From Margaritifera margaritifera (Eukaryota > Mollusca > Bivalvia > Unionida > Margaritiferidae): a stretch of 64,000 nucleotides of DNA. The stretch's first letter is position 1, and every line of letters begins with the position of its first letter. Of this stretch, positions 60,634 through 64,000 are shown in pieces. The translations under genes and the position numbers were made by a program. The notes under the pieces were generated by a model. That model did no database searches, was not told the DNA's origin, and worked only from the letters and a program-made list of their open reading frames with translations. The stretch spans positions 2,963,501 to 3,027,500 of the forward strand of contig JAQPZY010001500.1 of NCBI GenBank assembly GCA_029931535.1, written 5' to 3'.

Positions 60634-60835
60634 AGGACCTCAATATCTTGGACTCTATTTCACCTACACTCATGAAAATTGAAGGACCTCAATATCTTGG
60701 ACTTTATTTCACTTACACTCATGAAAATTGAAAGACCTCAATATCTTGGACTTTATTTCACCTACACTCATGAAAATTGAAGGATCTCAATATCTTGAAC
60801 TCTATTTCACCTACACTCATGAAAACTGAAATATG
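60634..60835. repeat. 49-bp tandem repeat
   Basis: Four units with ggacctcaatatcttggact and cacctacactcatgaaaatt. A diverged relative lies near 60935-60985. Confidence 0.9.
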
Positions 60836-61623
60836 GATGCATCTCAGGGAGAGTAACTATGTCATACATAAACCAGGTCACTCTGACCTAATTTATATGC
60901 TGCAGTGACCTTATTATTTTCATGTTTGTTTGTTACAATCAATATCTTGGATCCTATTTCACCAACACATGAAAACTGATATGTCAATATATTTCAATAA
61001 AAGTAACTCGATCATGCATTATTTGTATAAATTTGAAAGCCCTTGAAGCCAAAATACTTACTGCCAAATTTAGTCCAATTCAGTTCATCAGTTTTTGAGA
61101 AGTCATTTAAATGTTTTTCTATTTTTAGTAACAGCAGACTTATTTAATGGTGGATCTGCATTATCTGTATCACTTTTGAAGATCTTCATACCAGAATGAT
61201 TTCTGTGAAATTTGGTAAAATTATGTTCAATACATTCTAAGCAGAACTCATTAAAATGTTTTTCTAGTTTTTGTAATGGTGGCCATATTTGACATATTTG
61301 ATGGCAGATCAGCATCATTTTGATCAAATGTGAAGCCCTTCATGTCTGGACATTTTATGTCAAATTTGGTCAAATTATGCAGAGCATTTTTTAATAAAGG
61401 TCATATAACAGCAACCATAGGTAATGGTGGATTGACATCATTTATAAAACTTGAAAGCTCTTCCTGCTAGGATGATCTCTGCTAAACCTGGTTGAAATTT
61501 GTCTAGTGGTTTTTTAGAAGTTTCGAATAGCAAATGTTGACAGATAACACATGATGAACAATGAATAAAACACACCACAGGCAGGGCTATATGATAAGCT
61601 TACTTGCCCTTATGGCCAGGTGA

Positions 61624-62598
61624 GTGGTGGGCTTATCATCAAGCATAGGTTTATCATCTGATAAATACACGGCTAAAACACGGTATTGGTGCTGAGAGTA
61701 GTCTCACTCACTTAAAAAATTGAAATGTTTGATAGAACATTTCAATGAAGCTCATTATATACCCTAGGGTGTCCCCTAGTCAGATCAAGTTAGATTTAGC
61801 TTGAACATGCATGCGATTTTGTTTAACCATTATTTCAATTCATTGGTATAACAACAGTTACAGACACTACACTTGGTGTATAACATGCAAGAAAAACAGC
61901 ATGAAAACTTTAAAACTTTATTTTTTTTCACAGTAACATCAGTAACAGGATATCAACATTTAAAGTAAACAACATAACTGGAAGTGGTAAACAACTTAAT
62001 AACAAAATCAAAACATCTATGACAAAGGTATCACTAAGAAAAAAAACCTAACCATGAAACTTTTGCATAACAAACATAAAAGACATAGAATAATCTTATT
62101 TAGGCATTTATCTAACACCAAGAAGAATATTTAAACAAACAAAATCATTAATACTGGCCAAAAGTATTGCAAACTTCCATAAGAGTCAGAAGTACATTGT
62201 CCATAAAATTGGTTACAGACACTACAAAACTATAGCATTTCAATACAGCTGCAGAACCATACATATCTCCATAAAATTCACTTCAAAAATAATTCAACAT
62301 GAACACATTGACTAGAATTATTCATTAAATGAATGTTGATTAGTTAATAAAATGATAAAACCACATTGTAACAGGTATATGTCCAATACTTGTGTTAAAA
62401 TTATGAACTGGTAAATAGCACTTGAAAGTTTAATACTAAATAGTGTTTGTAAGAGTAAAATATTGAAGTATAATGAATGTTCAATAAATCATAGTCACTA
62501 AAGTATTGTTCAACCTAAGGTGCTGACTCAAACACAGACCCATATGTGATTGATCTTAAGGTTACAGACACTACACATTAAACCTTGACTTTATATTG
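61624..62598. other. 3' region of the edge ORF with three copies of a 16-bp motif
   Basis: gttacagacactaca occurs at 61857, 62212 and 62561, spaced 355 and 349 bp, all on the plus strand. A perfect hairpin attgaaatgttt-gatag-aacatttcaat lies at about 61721-61748. 61880-62560 is AT-rich with no ORF. The motif could be a transposase site or the remnant of a ~350-bp repeat. Confidence 0.5.
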
Positions 62599-63999
62599 TC
62601 ATTTCAAATAGAAGTGCTTATGATTTTTTTCCAGATTTGACTTGAGCTTAGACAATTCAGCTGCATTAAACTTGAAATGACCCCTTTCATTGACTATTTG
62701 TGGAGCTTTTACCCTGTACAAGATAGCATCTAGAGCCTCTTGTGAATAATCATCTTTTTCAGGCCAAACATACATGTTGCCAGACTTTCTCATGTATTTA
62801 AGTCTAACTTCGTTATGAAGAATGTCTATTACTTCTGCTAAGTATACATCTAGAGGTCCCTTCTTTGGCTTAAGTCCTACAGCAACAAATTCTCCAGGGT
62901 GGTATTTCTCTATTGGTTTCTCTGTGTTGGTTGGTGCTTTTTTGTCAACTTTGATCTTCTTTGTCACAATGTTTTGTCTTTCTGTTGACTTCCGTTTCTT
63001 ATTAGGCTTTTCGCTTGTTGCTGAGTTATGATCTTTCTGGTTACTTCCTTGTTTTCTTTTCTTGTCATTATTTTCTATTGTTGATGGATTCTTGTCTTTA
63101 AGTTGTTTTCCTTTCTGACTTAAATTATCTTTATTGAGTACTAACTTTCTCATTTCCCAGGCATTAACATTTTCGCTGAAGTTGCATCTCCCGTCAACCT
63201 TCATGCATTGCTCACAATAACAGCTCAGATTTCTTATGCTCAGTTCATAATCATTGCTTCCTGACTTTACAGCATGTAATTTTCTTGTACCTTGCAGTGT
63301 TTGCACATCAGTTTCTTCTCTATTTCTCTCAACATCTTTAACAAGGATGAACTCCCTTCTCGAAACTGTTTTAGCTTCATTATCTGTATTTTCCATTTTC
63401 AGTTTCTCTGTACAGAAATGATATACATCTTCTGCACAACCTATCACCTTTCTATTGCTGATTACAGCTCTGTAGCAAGCATTCTTGACTGTCGCACCGA
63501 GACCATCGCAAACACTCTTTCCATGTGATGTTTCGAAATAATTTCGTGTTACAGATGGCTTTTTCCTCAGACTTATGTCAGCAAAGGCTTTCTTCCCCTT
63601 ATACTGGGCAGCACAGCCATCTGTCCACTCATGGATCTCCTCTACTTTCACACCTTTCTTCTTCAGAATTTCTATAGCTTTGTTCTCAAAAGTGATAGCT
63701 AAGTCTGCATCATGTTTGGTTTCTTCACTGATGCCAATAATGGCATGCTTTATCTTGAATTCTTTTTCTCCCTGTTTTTCTGTATAGTAACACATGATTG
63801 GATGTATTGTAACTTGGTTCCTGTCGAAGAATCCAGATTGTACTTCACTTTGAAAAACACACCCATAGTTCTCACTAAAGTCCATGACCATAGCAATAGA
63901 ACCCTCACCAATTCTATCAACACAAATTCCCATCTGTTGCTGTTGCCATTTGGCCCTGAAAACGTGCTCTGGATACTCTTGCATGTCAGTTTCTAAGCA
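62599..63999 (-). CDS. Intact ORF of an uncharacterised transposon-associated family (5' partial)
   Basis: Open on the minus strand to the window edge: five codons (C-L-E-T-D) precede the first visible Met at the complement of 63982-63984, so the start is probably outside. Stop TGA at 62599-62601. Counting from that Met: VMDFSENY at 33-40, EWTDGCAAQYKGKKAF at 119-134, ETSHGKSVCDGLGATVKNAC at 151-170, a Cys cluster CYCEQCMKVDGRC at 255-267, a Lys-rich linker about 283-352, and a C-terminal domain from YHPGEFVAVG (361) to the end. This order occurs in multi-copy uncharacterised proteins of aphids, Hydra and molluscs. The spaced Asp residues (35, 122, 160) suggest an RNase-H-like nuclease fold, but that is inference. 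No internal stop in 1.4 kb, unlike every other element gene here, so it is recent or under selection. A host-domesticated gene is the alternative. Confidence 0.75.
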   Translation of the reverse strand, partial: CLETDMQEYPEHVFRAKWQQQQMGICVDRIGEGSIAMVMDFSENYGCVFQSEVQSGFFDRNQVTIHPIMCYYTEKQGEKEFKIKHAIIGISEETKHDADLAITFENKAIEILKKKGVKVEEIHEWTDGCAAQYKGKKAFADISLRKKPSVTRNYFETSHGKSVCDGLGATVKNACYRAVISNRKVIGCAEDVYHFCTEKLKMENTDNEAKTVSRREFILVKDVERNREETDVQTLQGTRKLHAVKSGSNDYELSIRNLSCYCEQCMKVDGRCNFSENVNAWEMRKLVLNKDNLSQKGKQLKDKNPSTIENNDKKRKQGSNQKDHNSATSEKPNKKRKSTERQNIVTKKIKVDKKAPTNTEKPIEKYHPGEFVAVGLKPKKGPLDVYLAEVIDILHNEVRLKYMRKSGNMYVWPEKDDYSQEALDAILYRVKAPQIVNERGHFKFNAAELSKLKSNLEKNHKHFYLK

Positions 64000-64000
64000 T

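Larger units (their letters stand above)
54916..61623 (-). repeat. Sat2 element, inverted, interrupted by nested transposons
   Basis: The left end at 54919-54955 (gaggcccaagtgggcctgag) is the inverse of the Sat2 tail seen at 22030, 28660 and 43960. The right end at 61600-61623 (ttacttgcccttatggccag) is the palindromic motif, and the header lies at about 61440-61560. Monomers fill 54950-55210 and 59659-61440 and read continuously across the 4.4-kb insertion. It is the longest Sat2 array in the window. Confidence 0.75.

Noticed and set aside
62822..63996. Several plus-strand ORFs of 69-94 codons
   Set aside because: Antisense shadows of the long minus-strand ORF.

Overview
The window looks like a repeat-rich stretch of an invertebrate nuclear genome, most likely a mollusc and probably a bivalve. 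The evidence is AT-rich DNA with long TC, TA, GA and poly-G/C tracts, tRNA-derived SINEs, 5'-truncated LINEs, many TA-target and hAT-like MITEs, a decayed Maverick-like provirus and a DIRS-like element. No bacterial operon, rRNA or tRNA gene was seen. The taxon is inferred from repeat style, not from a marker gene.

Layout. About two thirds of the window is built from diverged copies of one large non-coding unit with a period of about 12.6 kb. Copy A runs from 1 to about 12.4 kb, copy B from about 26.9 to 39.6 kb, and copy C starts near 39.6 kb. A partial copy lies at 21.3-25.8 kb. The units contain two ~150-bp tandem repeat families: Sat1 at 7.3-8.8, 32.3-33.7 and (inverted) 44.4-45.4 kb, and Sat2 at 21.3-21.9, 28.1-28.6, 43.5-43.9 and (inverted) 54.9-55.2 plus 59.7-61.6 kb. 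Because the copies align, several later insertions can be compared with an empty site inside the window: a LINE tail, SINE, MITEs, solo LTRs, and a large hAT-ended composite.

Between copy A and the partial copy lies a very AT-rich block (about 13.65-21.26 kb). It carries, all on the minus strand, broken remnants of a retroviral-type integrase, two double-jelly-roll-like capsid genes and a packaging-type ATPase. I read it as a dead virus-like (Maverick/Polinton-like) provirus.

The 49.4-51.9 kb region holds an internally deleted DIRS-like retroelement (gag, zinc-knuckle and RNase H remnants) with ~220-bp inverted repeats, a split 141-bp direct repeat, and an array of short hairpins spaced about 20 bp apart. 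The only plausible host gene is a minus-strand pair of exons (54520-54724 and 53407-53489) with compatible splice sites and phase; I do not recognise its product. From 54.9 to 61.6 kb a Sat2 block is interrupted by a TA-flanked TIR element (55213-59656), which itself contains a hAT MITE and a pogo-like transposon whose transposase has lost its catalytic core. The right edge carries a long intact minus-strand ORF (461 visible residues, open to the edge) from an uncharacterised transposon-associated family.

Apart from that last ORF and the two exons, every recognisable coding sequence is broken. The window is best read as a record of successive insertions rather than as a set of cooperating genes.
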